Counted from the first letter of the stretch, positions 8,892 through 18,019 are shown. The stretch: 64,000 nt of DNA from Marinomonas gallaica (GCF_001639745.1 NZ_LTAX01000001.1:186001-250000), one strand, 5' to 3'. Program-made: numbers and translations. Notes: generated from the sequence alone by a model not told the origin.

Positions 8892-9230
8892 ATGCCCTTA
8901 CCGCCCTGCCCTAAATGCGAAGACGCTTATGTCTATCAAGACCAAGAGAATTTAATTTGCCCTATGTGCTCTTACGAATGGAATCCAGACGAGCCCAATA
9001 ACAGTGATGATGAAATAGTGGTAAAAGACGCCAACGGCTCTCTACTATCTGAAGGAGATAAAATCACGCTTGCGAAAGATGTAAAAGTAAAAGGCAGCTC
9101 GCAAGGCATCAAAATAGGCACAAAAGCCATCATTAAACGTATCCGAGAAGGTAAGGATCACCAACTGGACTGTAAAGTAGATGGTCATGGTGAAATGTAC
9201 ATTACTGCAAAGTTCGTAAAGAAAGCCTAA
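8892..9230 (+). CDS. yjdM: YjdM/PhnA family zinc-ribbon protein
   Basis: A 112-residue homologue of E. coli YjdM (formerly PhnA, 111 residues). The N-terminal zinc ribbon has CPKCEDAY and CPMCSYEW, followed by the PhnA domain with VVKDANGSLLSEGD, KVKGSSQGIKIGTK and DCKVDGHGEMYI. The gene is ATG-started after CACCTCTC, without an obvious strong ribosome-binding site. Despite the old name, the family is not a C-P lyase component and its role is not established. No phosphonate genes occur nearby. Confidence 0.94.
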   Translation: MPLPPCPKCEDAYVYQDQENLICPMCSYEWNPDEPNNSDDEIVVKDANGSLLSEGDKITLAKDVKVKGSSQGIKIGTKAIIKRIREGKDHQLDCKVDGHGEMYITAKFVKKA

Positions 9231-9327
9231 TTAAAAGCGTCTGCCCCAACCTCTTGAATTAAAACCTACTAATAAGCGCCATACGGTTTATCATGAAGGT
9301 CTACTGGATTACTTTTAAGAGCCTTAA

Positions 9328-9804
9328 ATGCAAAAAGTTGCACTGTTCGTCGACGTTCAAAATGTCTACTACACTACTCGCCAAGCTTATCAACGTAACT
9401 TTGACTACAACACCTTTTGGGCGATGGCAACCAAGGGGCGAGAGGTTATTACGGCCATCGCTTATGCAACAGATCGAGGTGATCCAAAGCAAAAGCAATT
9501 TCAAAATATTTTAAAAGCGATTGGCTTTGACGTGAAGACAAAGCCCTTTATACAGCGTTCTGATGGTACTGCAAAAGGCGACTGGGATGTTGGTATCACA
9601 CTGGATGCAATTGAGTTTGCAGAGCAAGCAGATGTCGTTGTTTTAGTATCAGGTGATGGCGACTTTGATTTACTGGCTGAGAAGATTCGTACCCGTCTGG
9701 GCAAACAGGTTGAAGTCTATGGCGTCCCTAAATTAACCGCTGCTGCGCTTGTAAACGCAGCCGATATTTATATCCCAATAGAGCATGAGCTACTCCTAAA
9801 TTAG
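9328..9804 (+). CDS. NYN domain (LabA/DUF88-like) putative ribonuclease
   Basis: A 158-residue single-domain NYN protein of the LabA/DUF88 group, related to PIN nucleases. The acidic residues that bind metal in this fold are visible: D9 in VALFVDVQNVYY, the central KGDWDVGITLDAIEF, and VLVSGDGDFDLLAEKI. RNA cleavage is known or predicted for related proteins, but no substrate can be read from this sequence. The gene has its own upstream region and is not clearly in an operon. Length and motifs look complete. Confidence 0.87.
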   Translation: MQKVALFVDVQNVYYTTRQAYQRNFDYNTFWAMATKGREVITAIAYATDRGDPKQKQFQNILKAIGFDVKTKPFIQRSDGTAKGDWDVGITLDAIEFAEQADVVVLVSGDGDFDLLAEKIRTRLGKQVEVYGVPKLTAAALVNAADIYIPIEHELLLN

Positions 9805-9932
9805 AAATTATTGACCACCCTTTCAATACATTAGAATTGCATAATATCCTTTAGTGTGATCAATTTGTAAAGATAACGCATTAATATCGCGAAAATTTCT
9901 TTCATGAAGAATATAACAACAAAGGATAGGCC

Positions 9933-10253
9933 GTGAAGATCGAGAATATTTTTGGCAACTTGCCGTTAGATCCGTCTCAGGAGCATCTTACTGAAATAAC
10001 CAACACTGACTCGGTTCGAATCGAACGAATCGTTTCACCAGCTGGCTGCGAGCTGGACGGAAAATGGTATGATCAGACAGAAAACGAATGGGTGACAGTA
10101 CTACAAGGATTTGGAGCCATTGTTTTTGAAGACGCAAGAGTTGTATCCCTGAAACCCGGTGATCATATTTTAATATCTGCGCATGAGAAACACAGAGTTA
10201 TTAAGACATCAAAAGAAGAACCAACGGTTTGGTTGGCAGTATTCTACCCATAA
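9933..10253 (+). CDS. Cupin domain protein
   Basis: A 106-residue single-domain cupin. The start is a GTG with AAAGGATAGG just upstream. The barrel motifs are ENEWVTVLQGFGAIVFED and LKPGDHILISAHEKHRV; the latter carries the usual PGD turn and histidine H188-type position of motif 2 (HKH). Similar small cupins are often annotated as phosphoribosylaminoimidazole carboxylase-like or simply cupin; no substrate can be assigned. No terminator follows it on the plus strand before 10686, so its transcript may run across the minus-strand flagellar-like gene. Confidence 0.85.
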   Translation: MKIENIFGNLPLDPSQEHLTEITNTDSVRIERIVSPAGCELDGKWYDQTENEWVTVLQGFGAIVFEDARVVSLKPGDHILISAHEKHRVIKTSKEEPTVWLAVFYP

Positions 10254-10266
10254 TCCGCATGGGACT

Positions 10267-10527
10267 TTAAACCTTTAAGTCAATCAAGGTGCCAAGCATG
10301 TCATCTGCGGCACCAATTACCTTTGCATTGGCTTTCGCGTTTAACTCGCTGGTCTTAACATCCACTAAACTTTCACGGATAACATTATCACTATTGAGTC
10401 CCGTAGAGTCTTTAAGAGAAGCAACACTCGCATTAGCAATGTTTGCACTGGCTTGCTCTAAGCTGTTTTGACTTCGCTGCAAGCCCAACTGACCGTAACC
10501 AAAGCTGGCGTTATTTGATATCTGCAT
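10267..10527 (-). CDS. Miniature flagellar rod/hook-like protein
   Basis: An 86-residue protein made of two segments resembling the two ends of flagellar rod and hook proteins (FlgC/FlgE/FlgG). The N-terminal part (GYGQLGLQRSQNSLEQASAN, then IANAS) matches the rod-type helix with its ANIAN-like motif. The C-terminal part (SELNAKANAKVIGAADDML, then GTLIDL) matches the closing helix of FlgE, which has ANAKVIQTADEML-like sequence. The large central domain is absent. The start is the ATG at 10527 with AGGTGAG upstream; a GTG three codons earlier is possible. No flagellar genes lie nearby. It may form a coiled coil on its own; its role is unknown. Confidence 0.72.
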   Translation of the reverse strand: MQISNNASFGYGQLGLQRSQNSLEQASANIANASVASLKDSTGLNSDNVIRESLVDVKTSELNAKANAKVIGAADDMLGTLIDLKV

Positions 10528-10657
10528 CGCGCTCACCTGTTCATTATATGATCATAAATACATTTTAGCGCTTTCTGCTAATCAATACATGAATTTTACA
10601 AAACTAAAACAAAAGAATGATCTGATTGACATCATGGTGCCGTACATTCCCTGTGCG

Positions 10658-10721
10658 ATAACTTAAGCCGAGTTATCTTTACAGCGCCGAACACCCTTTA
10701 CAGAGTGTTCGGCATTTTTTT
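10658..10721 (+). terminator. Plus-strand terminator overlapping the 3' end of the deacetylase gene
   Basis: A 12-bp stem with one mismatch (10686-10713) is followed by seven T on the plus strand. A smaller hairpin (10658-10676, ATAACT/AGTTAT) precedes it. The stem encodes the last codons and the stop codon of the minus-strand deacetylase gene. The only plus-strand gene upstream is the cupin gene, so the terminator predicts a long cupin 3' UTR or a separate small RNA. Confidence 0.8.
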
Positions 10722-11627
10722 ATTGGCAAATACACAGTCTGCTGCTTGATGAAGTAGGCCATGCCGAGCGGCCACTACACGGTTGTCGTGGTCATATCCG
10801 CCCCAAATAACACAAGCAATAGGTATGGCAAGTGACGTGATTTGCTCTAAGACATATTGATCTCGCTTAAAAATGCCAGCATCGGTTAACTGAACGTATC
10901 CTAACCGATCATCTTGATGAACATCGACACCAGCATCATAAAGAACAAAATCAGGACAATGCTCACTCAAAAGCTTAGGTAAATGTTGCTCTAATAGCGT
11001 CATATAATGTGTATCTTGAGCGCCCTTTGGGATAGCAATATTAATACCGGCAAGCTGTTTCTTAGGTGGAAAGTTCTCCTCACAATGGAACGATATCGTA
11101 ACAACACTTGGATCGTCCTCAAAAAATGCAGCCGTACCATCTCCTTGGTGAACATCGCAGTCAATGATCATCACCTTGCTTGCCTTACCCGAATACACAA
11201 GCTCTTTCGCTGTTACTGCCAAATCATTAAAGATACAAAAGCCAACACCGCGGTCAGGAAAAGCATGATGCGTTCCTCCCGCTAAATGACAAGCAAGTCC
11301 ATACTGTAACGCTAGTTCTGCTGTAAGCAAGGTTCCTGAGACGGCACGCAATGTTCGCTCAACCAGCCAATCACTCCAAGGTAAGCCGATCGCCTTTTCC
11401 TCATCTATCGTGAGTTGACCTCGAATAAAACGCTGTACATAAGTTGGAGTATGAGCCCTCATCAAAACACTAAGAGACAAAGGAGAAGGTTCATAACAGT
11501 TATCATCGGTTAACACACCTAGCTCACGTAAGTGCTCAGCGAGAAACTTAAACTTTGCCATCGGGAAGCGATGGCGGCTCGGGAAAGGAATACTGTAATG
11601 CGGATGGTAAACAAGCGGTATTTTCAA
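10698..11627 (-). CDS. Histone deacetylase family hydrolase
   Basis: A 309-residue member of the arginase/deacetylase superfamily, bacterial HDAC-like (acetoin-utilisation or acetylpolyamine amidohydrolase group). Active-site motifs are complete: GGTHHAFPDRGVGFCIFND (tandem histidines), the zinc ligands in DCDVHQGDGTA, the second aspartate in YDAGVDVHQDDRLG, and GGYDHD. The substrate, protein acetyl-lysine or a small amide, cannot be told from sequence. The short C-terminal tail KKMPNTL is encoded inside a plus-strand terminator. The Hpt/HD gene ends 43 bases upstream on the same strand and may be in the same operon. Confidence 0.92.
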   Translation of the reverse strand: MKIPLVYHPHYSIPFPSRHRFPMAKFKFLAEHLRELGVLTDDNCYEPSPLSLSVLMRAHTPTYVQRFIRGQLTIDEEKAIGLPWSDWLVERTLRAVSGTLLTAELALQYGLACHLAGGTHHAFPDRGVGFCIFNDLAVTAKELVYSGKASKVMIIDCDVHQGDGTAAFFEDDPSVVTISFHCEENFPPKKQLAGINIAIPKGAQDTHYMTLLEQHLPKLLSEHCPDFVLYDAGVDVHQDDRLGYVQLTDAGIFKRDQYVLEQITSLAIPIACVIWGGYDHDNRVVAARHGLLHQAADCVFANKKMPNTL

Positions 11628-11670
11628 AGCAATTCAATCTAATGACGAGCAACATACCGGTACTTTAACG

Positions 11671-12777
11671 TTATCGTTGTTTTGCTACCAGTAGTTTTCT
11701 AACCGCACGATTGAAAGCATCTACTAGATGCGGAGGAATCCCTTTAGCACTCTCAGAGTTCACTTTTTGAATCGCGCGCATGGCGCTTTTCTTGTACTCG
11801 TCTCCGGATTTCCCCCATACCACATCGATAAAACGCACCGCCATGGATAAAACAAAAGCCCCTTGCGGTATCATGCCGCCCACTAACCCCTCTGGATAAC
11901 CTGAACCGTCAAACCGCTCTTGATAACTAATAACCATATCAGATGCTTGATCCCAGCCTTCATGTTTACTAAGAAGTTGAGCCCCTACCATTGGGTGATT
12001 GTGCTCAGCTCGCTGCTTTGCCGCTTCGTCGTCTCCACATTTTAGGATCATTGCCATCCCCATATTGTGCATATAAGCAGCTGCAGATAGCTGAGCTTTA
12101 TCAACAGGCGCTGTACACTCTTGATTGATCAGCTGACTGAGCTTCAGGATGCGCTCACCCCGCTCAGGAGAATACCCTAGCAGTTTGTTAAGTCTCTGGC
12201 TTAACAGCCTAAAGTGATCGATGTCTGCTTGCTGGGCATCATCGTATTCCACTTTCACGACCAAACTATCGGCCCCTTCTTTGGCTTTTTCTTGTGCCGC
12301 GGTCGCATCGTCGCCCATTTGGGCCAGAAATCGCTCAGCTAACGCCACTCGAGTTGAAGGCTCTTCTTCCGCATAGATTTTATCCAGATTAGACTGCATA
12401 AAATTAAGCAGTTTGGTATCTGCACCATGGTATTGATGTAGCTGCTTAAGCAGTAGCAGGACTTGATCCAATACTTGATTAATTAACTCACCAAGCACTG
12501 AGTCATAAGGAATATAGCCACCTCGCATGCCATCCACTATTTCTTCTAGGCGATGTAATGCCCCCACAAGTGGATCAAGAAAACAAACTGAACAGTTTCC
12601 TTTCATGCTGTGCAAAGAACGAAACAGTGTATCGAGCTTTTCATGGGTAAAACCCGAGGATTCGATATCGTTAACAATCGCTTCTATTTCTTGCTGCGCT
12701 TCTAGATAGCATTCAAGCAAGTCATCTTTTAATTCTTTGTCCAAAGCAGAAAAATCTTTACAAGCAAATTGCTCCAT
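11671..12777 (-). CDS. Hpt domain plus degenerate HD-GYP-like domain protein
   Basis: A 368-residue cytoplasmic signalling protein. The start is the ATG at 12777 after TTGGAAGAAAT. An Hpt domain occupies about 1-125, with the phospho-accepting H56 in RSLHSMKGN and a following helix rich in histidine. A linker is followed by an HD-GYP-like domain (about 195-368), where YMHNMGMA replaces the usual HDIGK, so the metal-binding aspartate is asparagine. HNHPMVGAQLLS and FDGSGYPEGLVGG (the GYP loop) remain. HD-GYP proteins degrade cyclic di-GMP; this one is probably catalytically impaired and may sense or bind rather than cleave. Its phosphorelay partner is not in the window. Confidence 0.85.
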   Translation of the reverse strand: MEQFACKDFSALDKELKDDLLECYLEAQQEIEAIVNDIESSGFTHEKLDTLFRSLHSMKGNCSVCFLDPLVGALHRLEEIVDGMRGGYIPYDSVLGELINQVLDQVLLLLKQLHQYHGADTKLLNFMQSNLDKIYAEEEPSTRVALAERFLAQMGDDATAAQEKAKEGADSLVVKVEYDDAQQADIDHFRLLSQRLNKLLGYSPERGERILKLSQLINQECTAPVDKAQLSAAAYMHNMGMAMILKCGDDEAAKQRAEHNHPMVGAQLLSKHEGWDQASDMVISYQERFDGSGYPEGLVGGMIPQGAFVLSMAVRFIDVVWGKSGDEYKKSAMRAIQKVNSESAKGIPPHLVDAFNRAVRKLLVAKQR

Positions 12778-12907
12778 ATTTCTTCCAACCACACCTTTAC
12801 AAATGGACTATTCCATACAAGCATCTTAATTGTAGAGGCTATCCTTAGCTTAATGAACAAAATCTATGTATCTTTCTGCAAAATCAGCAACATTGTGACG
12901 AGGAAAA

Positions 12908-13369
12908 ATGGCTATTTGGTTAATGAAATCGGAGCCGGATGCGTTTTCGATTAACGATTTGAAACATCGCCAGCGTGAAAGCTGGGATGGTGTTCGCAAC
13001 TTTCAAGCACGTAACTACATGCGTGACATGAAACAGGGGGATGTTGTGCTTTTCTACCACTCGAGCTGTAAAGTTCCAGCCATTGTCGGCACAGCGACTG
13101 TCTCAAAAACTGCCCACCCTGATCCCAGTTGCTGGGACCCCAAAAGTCCATACTTTGACTCTAAGTCTACGGCCGAAACACCGCGCTGGGATCAAGTAGA
13201 GCTCACTTTTGAATCTATATTAAAAAAGCCACTGACTTTAGCTGTATTAAAAAGCTGGCCTGAGCTAGACGGCTTTCCGCTGATTCAAAAAGGTAGCCGG
13301 TTAAGTGTCATGCCCGTTGAGGAGCACTACTGGCATATATTAAAGTCACGTATACTCTGCGAAAAATAA
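12908..13369 (+). CDS. EVE domain protein
   Basis: A 153-residue single-domain EVE protein, related to human THYN1 and part of the PUA-like fold. Landmarks are WLMKSEPDAFSINDL at the start, WDGVRNFQARNYMR, MKQGDVVLFYHS, ARDPTY-like DPSCWDPKSPYFD, PRWDQVEL and RLSVMPV near the end. EVE domains bind modified bases in DNA or RNA, and members occur with restriction and RNA-modification genes; none of these is adjacent here. The ATG follows GAGGAAAA, a strong ribosome-binding site. The gene converges on the barrel-like protein gene with 3 bases between stops. Confidence 0.93.
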   Translation: MAIWLMKSEPDAFSINDLKHRQRESWDGVRNFQARNYMRDMKQGDVVLFYHSSCKVPAIVGTATVSKTAHPDPSCWDPKSPYFDSKSTAETPRWDQVELTFESILKKPLTLAVLKSWPELDGFPLIQKGSRLSVMPVEEHYWHILKSRILCEK

Positions 13370-13372
13370 AAC

Positions 13373-14065
13373 TTAATGGTACGAACGATCACGATCTTTG
13401 ATCTTGATCGCTCGATCAAAGTAGTACCGTGCTTCCATTCCTAAATAAGGAAATCCTGGCCCCTTCCCATCGCGAACAATGACACCAAAGGCGAGCTGTT
13501 GGTTATACTTTTGTGGCTGAATAAAGCCTTCTAAACGCCATCCTGTGCCTCGCTCTTGCTCTTCTATATAGAGGCCAATACGCCGAATCATATCGGGGTA
13601 CCACAAAACGCCTGTTTCCATGGACACAGCACGATCAAAATCGTTGTCATATCCCGAAAATTGCCAGTCCAATGTTAAATCATCCCAATAATAGGCCGCC
13701 AACAAATGACTGACGACCATGGTGTCTTTTTCAAATGAGTCATCTCGGGATTTTTTCTCTAAATACCCTAGGCCTGCACCCAGCCGCCAATCATCTTTAC
13801 GATAAAAGCCAAGCACATTAAATTCTGACATGGAGTAATCCTTGAAGGTAGGATCATCAAAGATATAGTCACTGTCTAAGTTGATTTGCCATGAAATCCT
13901 TTGGTTAACTGGAATATTCACTCTTAAATCAATATTGAACGCTGGTTCATCTTTTGCCACACCAGCGCCTAGTGCCACCTCAAAGTTTGGCAGCTCAGAC
14001 GCCGCATAGGTATTCAAAGTTAAGGCTACTAAGCCAGCTAAAATAGAGGGTTTGAAGTACTTCAT
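13373..14065 (-). CDS. Putative outer-membrane beta-barrel protein
   Basis: A 230-residue exported protein of unknown family. The start is the ATG at 14065, giving a signal peptide (MKYFKPSILAGLVALTLNTY, cut near AASE). The mature part has many alternating aromatic and polar strands, such as LRVNIPVNQRISWQINLDSD, WRLGAGLGYLEKK and TLDWQFSGYDNDFD. A terminal strand region ends GMEARYYFD, followed by a basic tail. This pattern suggests a small barrel of about 8 to 10 strands, but the final residue is not the usual aromatic, so surface location is an inference. No known porin family is recognised. Confidence 0.6.
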   Translation of the reverse strand: MKYFKPSILAGLVALTLNTYAASELPNFEVALGAGVAKDEPAFNIDLRVNIPVNQRISWQINLDSDYIFDDPTFKDYSMSEFNVLGFYRKDDWRLGAGLGYLEKKSRDDSFEKDTMVVSHLLAAYYWDDLTLDWQFSGYDNDFDRAVSMETGVLWYPDMIRRIGLYIEEQERGTGWRLEGFIQPQKYNQQLAFGVIVRDGKGPGFPYLGMEARYYFDRAIKIKDRDRSYH

Positions 14066-14255
14066 AAGCAACTTTATTCATCAAGGTTTATGGTGACAGC
14101 ATAGGTTATTTATTCATGCCTGCCATCACTAATTCGCAATAGATTTTGAAAATCCTGCTCCTGCATTTCCACACCCTATGGGAATCAGACCAAAACCTCA
14201 ATATAATGTGCGCCAAAGTCACATGACTCACATTTTTACTAGGTTTACTTTTTAC

Positions 14256-15614
14256 ATGGCTAAAAAACTCTTTATCCAAACGCACGGCTGCCAAATGAAC
14301 GAATACGACTCTTCTCGTATGGCAGACCTTCTAGGCGATTCTCATGAGATGGAACTTACTGACAACGCAGAAGAAGCAGATGTATTGCTGCTTAACACCT
14401 GTTCTATTCGTGAAAAAGCACAGGACAAGGTGTATCACCAACTGGGCCGTTGGAAGAAACTAAAAGAGAAGAATCCAAACCTGAAAATTGGTGTGGGTGG
14501 CTGTGTTGCGTCTCAAGAAGGCGACAACATCCGCAAACGCGCAAAACACGTGGACATGATCTTTGGCCCGCAAACGCTGCATAAACTTCCTCAAATGGTC
14601 GATGCCGCGGCAAACTCTATTCCGATTACGGATGTCACTTTTCCTGAAATAGAGAAATTTGACCACCTACCTGCGCCGCGCGTTGACGGTGCCGAAGCCT
14701 TTGTATCCGTTATGGAAGGTTGCAGTAAATACTGTACATTCTGTGTTGTACCCTACACACGTGGTGAAGAAGTGAGCCGTCACTTTGAAGACATCATGGT
14801 GGAAGTGACGCAACTTGCTGAGCAAGGCGTACGTGAGATTCACCTACTAGGCCAAAATGTGAACGCTTACCGTGGTGAAAACGCTGAAGGCGATGAAATG
14901 GATTTAGCGGACGTTATTCATGCCACGGCGAAAATACCTGGCGTTGAGCGTATTCGCTTCACAACGTCCCACCCGGTTGAGTTCACGGACAGTTTAATCG
15001 AAGCATTCAGAACTGAGCCAAAGCTGGTCAGCCATCTTCACCTACCAGTACAAAGCGGCTCTGATAATGTTTTGTCTGGTATGAAGCGTGGCCACGATCG
15101 TCAATTCTATATTGATAAAATCAACCGTATTAAAGCTGCGCGACCTGGTCTAAGCTTATCGTCTGATTTTATTATCGGCTTCCCAGGTGAAACCGATGAA
15201 GATTTCATCGATACTATGAACTTAATCCAAGAAATTGGCTTTGATCACTCATTCAGTTTTGTCTACAGCCAGCGTCCAGGCACGCCAGCGTCTAACTTAG
15301 AAGACGATACACCGGAAGAGGTGAAAAAAGAGCGCTTAGCGATTCTTCAACGTCGCATTATCCAGCAAGCTTATGATATTAGCTTAAACATGGTGGGTAA
15401 CATTGAACGTATTTTAGTAAGTGGCTACTCTCCTCGTGATCCAGGTCGACTTCAAGGTCGTACTGAAAATAACCGTATCGTCAACTTCCCTGCCGACGAT
15501 CCTAAACTGATCGGCAAATTTGCTGACGTGGTCATCACGGATGCCTATCCGAACTCATTACTCGGCGAATTCGTCGGCTCTGAGTTGGATGCAGATTTCG
15601 AATTAACTAAATAA
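14256..15614 (+). CDS. miaB: tRNA-2-methylthio-N6-isopentenyladenosine synthase MiaB
   Basis: A 452-residue methylthiotransferase that completes ms2i6A37 in tRNA. Two iron-sulfur clusters can be placed: C12, C49 and C83 of the UPF0004 domain ([26 protein letters not shown]), and C156, C160, C163 of the radical-SAM domain ([10 protein letters not shown]). [16 protein letters not shown] and [12 protein letters not shown] follow, then a C-terminal TRAM domain (about 380-445). The ATG at 14256 begins at the conserved [12 protein letters not shown]; the open frame reaches up to 14178 but that part is unconserved. It heads the conserved cluster miaB-ybeZ-ybeY-ybeX-lnt. Confidence 0.97.
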   Translation: MAKKLFIQTHGCQMNEYDSSRMADLLGDSHEMELTDNAEEADVLLLNTCSIREKAQDKVYHQLGRWKKLKEKNPNLKIGVGGCVASQEGDNIRKRAKHVDMIFGPQTLHKLPQMVDAAANSIPITDVTFPEIEKFDHLPAPRVDGAEAFVSVMEGCSKYCTFCVVPYTRGEEVSRHFEDIMVEVTQLAEQGVREIHLLGQNVNAYRGENAEGDEMDLADVIHATAKIPGVERIRFTTSHPVEFTDSLIEAFRTEPKLVSHLHLPVQSGSDNVLSGMKRGHDRQFYIDKINRIKAARPGLSLSSDFIIGFPGETDEDFIDTMNLIQEIGFDHSFSFVYSQRPGTPASNLEDDTPEEVKKERLAILQRRIIQQAYDISLNMVGNIERILVSGYSPRDPGRLQGRTENNRIVNFPADDPKLIGKFADVVITDAYPNSLLGEFVGSELDADFELTK

Positions 15615-15622
15615 GGTCTATT

Positions 15623-16675
15623 TTGGACACATCATCTGTAACATCACAACAAATTCGCTTGGAGCCCTCTGAGGCTCCAGCTCTTGCCGCTTTATGTGGT
15701 CAATTTGATGATCATTTAAAACAGATTGAACAGCGCCTAGATGTGACAATTTCTCGTCGTGGTGAGCTGTTTGAAATTTCTGGCGAAGACAGTGATCGCG
15801 TCGCCGCGACGAAAATGCTGCTGCAAAGCATCTACCGTGAAGCGTTAGCGCAAAAAGAAATCACCAAAGAAACCATTCACCTATACCTGCAAGAGTCGGC
15901 TATTGAAGCACTCTCAAAAGGTAAGGCAGAAAGCGGCCAAGTCGTTATTAAAACCCGCAAGGCCTTCATAAAGCCAAAGGGTAAAAACCAACAAGGCTAC
16001 GTTCAAGAAATTCGCAAAAACGACATTAACTTTGGTGTTGGTCCTGCGGGTACTGGTAAAACCTACCTAGCGGTTGCCTGTGCTGTAGAAGCGTTGGAAG
16101 CGGATCGAGTCGAACGCATCATGCTGGTTCGTCCTGCCGTAGAGGCTGGTGAAAAGCTTGGTTTTTTACCCGGTGACTTATCACAAAAAATCGATCCTTA
16201 TCTACGCCCTCTATACGATGCCTTGTATGAAATGCTGGGCTTTGAGTTGGTGGATAAATTAATTGAAAAAAACGTCATTGAAATCGCACCGTTGGCATTT
16301 ATGCGCGGTCGTACTCTGAACAACTCTTTCATTATTCTGGATGAAAGTCAGAACACCACTCGCGAACAGATGAAGATGTTTTTAACGCGCATTGGCTTTG
16401 GTTCTACTGCGGTCATCACAGGCGATAGAACTCAGGTTGACTTACCGCGCGGCACTAACTCAGGCCTCGCGCACGCTCTACATGTGTTAGACAATGTGAA
16501 AGGCATCAGCATGACTCACTTTGACTCGTCTGACGTCGTTCGTCATCCATTGGTTCAACGCATCGTTGAAGCGTACGATAAATTCGATGAGGAAGCCGAA
16601 GCTGAGCGCAAAGAGAAAGAAGCTCAACGTCGTGCCGAACGAGAAGCGCAACAGCAAAACGAGCAAGGCCAATAA
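15623..16675 (+). CDS. ybeZ: PhoH-like ATPase YbeZ
   Basis: A 350-residue PhoH-family ATPase. Walker A is [11 protein letters not shown] (about 139-149) and Walker B lies in [30 protein letters not shown] is a family landmark. The N-terminal 90 residues form a KH-like segment and the C-terminal 30 residues are charged and repetitive ([17 protein letters not shown]), which differs among relatives. The start is a TTG with AAGG about ten bases upstream; it lies 8 bases after miaB. The partner YbeY is encoded next, and the pair is linked to rRNA processing and ribosome quality control. Confidence 0.94.
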   Translation: MDTSSVTSQQIRLEPSEAPALAALCGQFDDHLKQIEQRLDVTISRRGELFEISGEDSDRVAATKMLLQSIYREALAQKEITKETIHLYLQESAIEALSKGKAESGQVVIKTRKAFIKPKGKNQQGYVQEIRKNDINFGVGPAGTGKTYLAVACAVEALEADRVERIMLVRPAVEAGEKLGFLPGDLSQKIDPYLRPLYDALYEMLGFELVDKLIEKNVIEIAPLAFMRGRTLNNSFIILDESQNTTREQMKMFLTRIGFGSTAVITGDRTQVDLPRGTNSGLAHALHVLDNVKGISMTHFDSSDVVRHPLVQRIVEAYDKFDEEAEAERKEKEAQRRAEREAQQQNEQGQ

Positions 16676-16677
16676 TC

Positions 16678-17139
16678 GTGTCAGACTTCTATCTAGATTT
16701 ACAGACAGCGACCGAGCAAGAACATGGCTTACCCTGCGAAGCCGACTTTCAACGTTGGGCAGAAGCCGCCCTGCCTGAGAATGGCGAGTTTGAAATGACT
16801 ATTCGTTTAGTTGATGAAGCGGAAAGTCGCGAATTAAACTCTGAGTACCGTGGAAAAGACAGTGCGACTAACGTATTGTCTTTTCCATTCGAAGTACCAG
16901 ACGGTATCGAACTGCCGCTATTAGGCGACTTGGTGATTTGCCGCCAAGTGGTTGAACGTGAGGCAGAAGAGCAACAAAAGCCACTACTGCACCATTGGGC
17001 GCATATGGTTGTCCACGGCGTATTGCATTTACGCGGTTATGATCATATAAAAGACGATGAAGCAGAGGAAATGGAAGCACTCGAAACACAAATTCTTGCA
17101 ACGCTTTCCATTCCTGACCCTTATTTAGATAACGAGTGA
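16678..17139 (+). CDS. ybeY: Endoribonuclease YbeY
   Basis: A 153-residue YbeY (UPF0054) metalloprotein that acts in 16S rRNA 3' maturation and 70S ribosome quality control. The zinc site is the three-histidine motif [11 protein letters not shown] near residues 115-125, preceded by [14 protein letters not shown]. The GTG start lies two bases after the ybeZ stop, suggesting translational coupling. Length matches E. coli YbeY (155). The gene is followed by the CorC-type gene, whose upstream frame opens with a GTG overlapping this stop codon. Confidence 0.96.
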   Translation: MSDFYLDLQTATEQEHGLPCEADFQRWAEAALPENGEFEMTIRLVDEAESRELNSEYRGKDSATNVLSFPFEVPDGIELPLLGDLVICRQVVEREAEEQQKPLLHHWAHMVVHGVLHLRGYDHIKDDEAEEMEALETQILATLSIPDPYLDNE

Positions 17140-17150
17140 GTTTCACCACT

Positions 17151-18017
17151 ATGAGCGAAGACCGATCGGGAAGTTCTAACGATCAACAGAAATCTTGGTT
17201 TGAACGTTTGGCCCAAGCCTTTCATGACGAGCCGCGTAGCCGTCAAGACATTATCGAACTGCTGCAAACGGCGGTAAAATCCGAAGTCATTGATCGGGAT
17301 GCATTCAGCATTGCCGAAGGGGCTCTGGCCGTTTCTGAAGTTCAGGCACGCGACATTATGATTCCGCCGTCTCAAATGGTGGTTATCAAGTCTGAAGATG
17401 ATCCTAAAACCTCTATTCGAAAAGTGATTGACTCCTCTCATTCTCGCTTTCCTGTTGTGGGAGAAGACTCGGATGAGATTCTTGGCGTCTTGCTCGCAAA
17501 AGACCTATTGCCTTTGTTGTTTAAAGACGGCGACATCACCATCGAAGACATTTTGGATCGCTTACGTCCAGCGAACTTTATCCCTGAAAGTAAACGCTTA
17601 AATGTACTGCTTAATGAGTTTCGCACCAAGCGTTACCACATGGCCATCGTTCTAGACGAGTACGGCAGTGTGTCAGGCTTAGTCACCATTGAAGACGTAC
17701 TCGAGCAGATCGTCGGTGAGATTGAAGATGAAACAGACCGCTTGGAGAACGAAGATATTCAAACAACAGCTGAAGAAGGTGTCTTCTCTGTTCCGGCGTT
17801 AGTCTCCGTTGAAGACTTCAACGAATACTTCAATTCGAGTATTAGCGAAGAAGAATTTGACACCATTGGTGGCATCATCGTGCAGCAATTTGGGCATGTA
17901 CCATCACGTGGAGAGGAGCTAGCCTTCGAGAACTTCCATTTCAAAGTGGTTAAGTCCGATGGCCGTCGCGTTAAAACCTTGCAAGTCTCAAAAGTCACGG
18001 AAGAATCTTCACAGTAA
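17151..18017 (+). CDS. ybeX: CBS/CorC_HlyC protein YbeX (CorC)
   Basis: A 288-residue cytoplasmic protein with a CBS pair (about 60-190: VRDIMIPPSQMVVIKSE-like, then HSRFPVVGEDSDEILGVLLA and YHMAIVLDEYGSVSGLVTIE) and a C-terminal CorC_HlyC transporter-associated domain. The ATG at 17151 gives MSEDRSGSS, which aligns with E. coli MSDDNSHSS; a GTG at 17136 overlapping the ybeY stop would add five residues. E. coli CorC was linked to magnesium and cobalt efflux, and YbeX more recently to ribosome function. It lies between ybeY and lnt as in many proteobacteria. Confidence 0.95.
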   Translation: MSEDRSGSSNDQQKSWFERLAQAFHDEPRSRQDIIELLQTAVKSEVIDRDAFSIAEGALAVSEVQARDIMIPPSQMVVIKSEDDPKTSIRKVIDSSHSRFPVVGEDSDEILGVLLAKDLLPLLFKDGDITIEDILDRLRPANFIPESKRLNVLLNEFRTKRYHMAIVLDEYGSVSGLVTIEDVLEQIVGEIEDETDRLENEDIQTTAEEGVFSVPALVSVEDFNEYFNSSISEEEFDTIGGIIVQQFGHVPSRGEELAFENFHFKVVKSDGRRVKTLQVSKVTEESSQ

Positions 18018-18019
18018 TT

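Noticed and set aside
10626-10654. TTGACA as the -35 of a small-RNA promoter
   Set aside because: No acceptable -10 occurs at 16-19 bases downstream.
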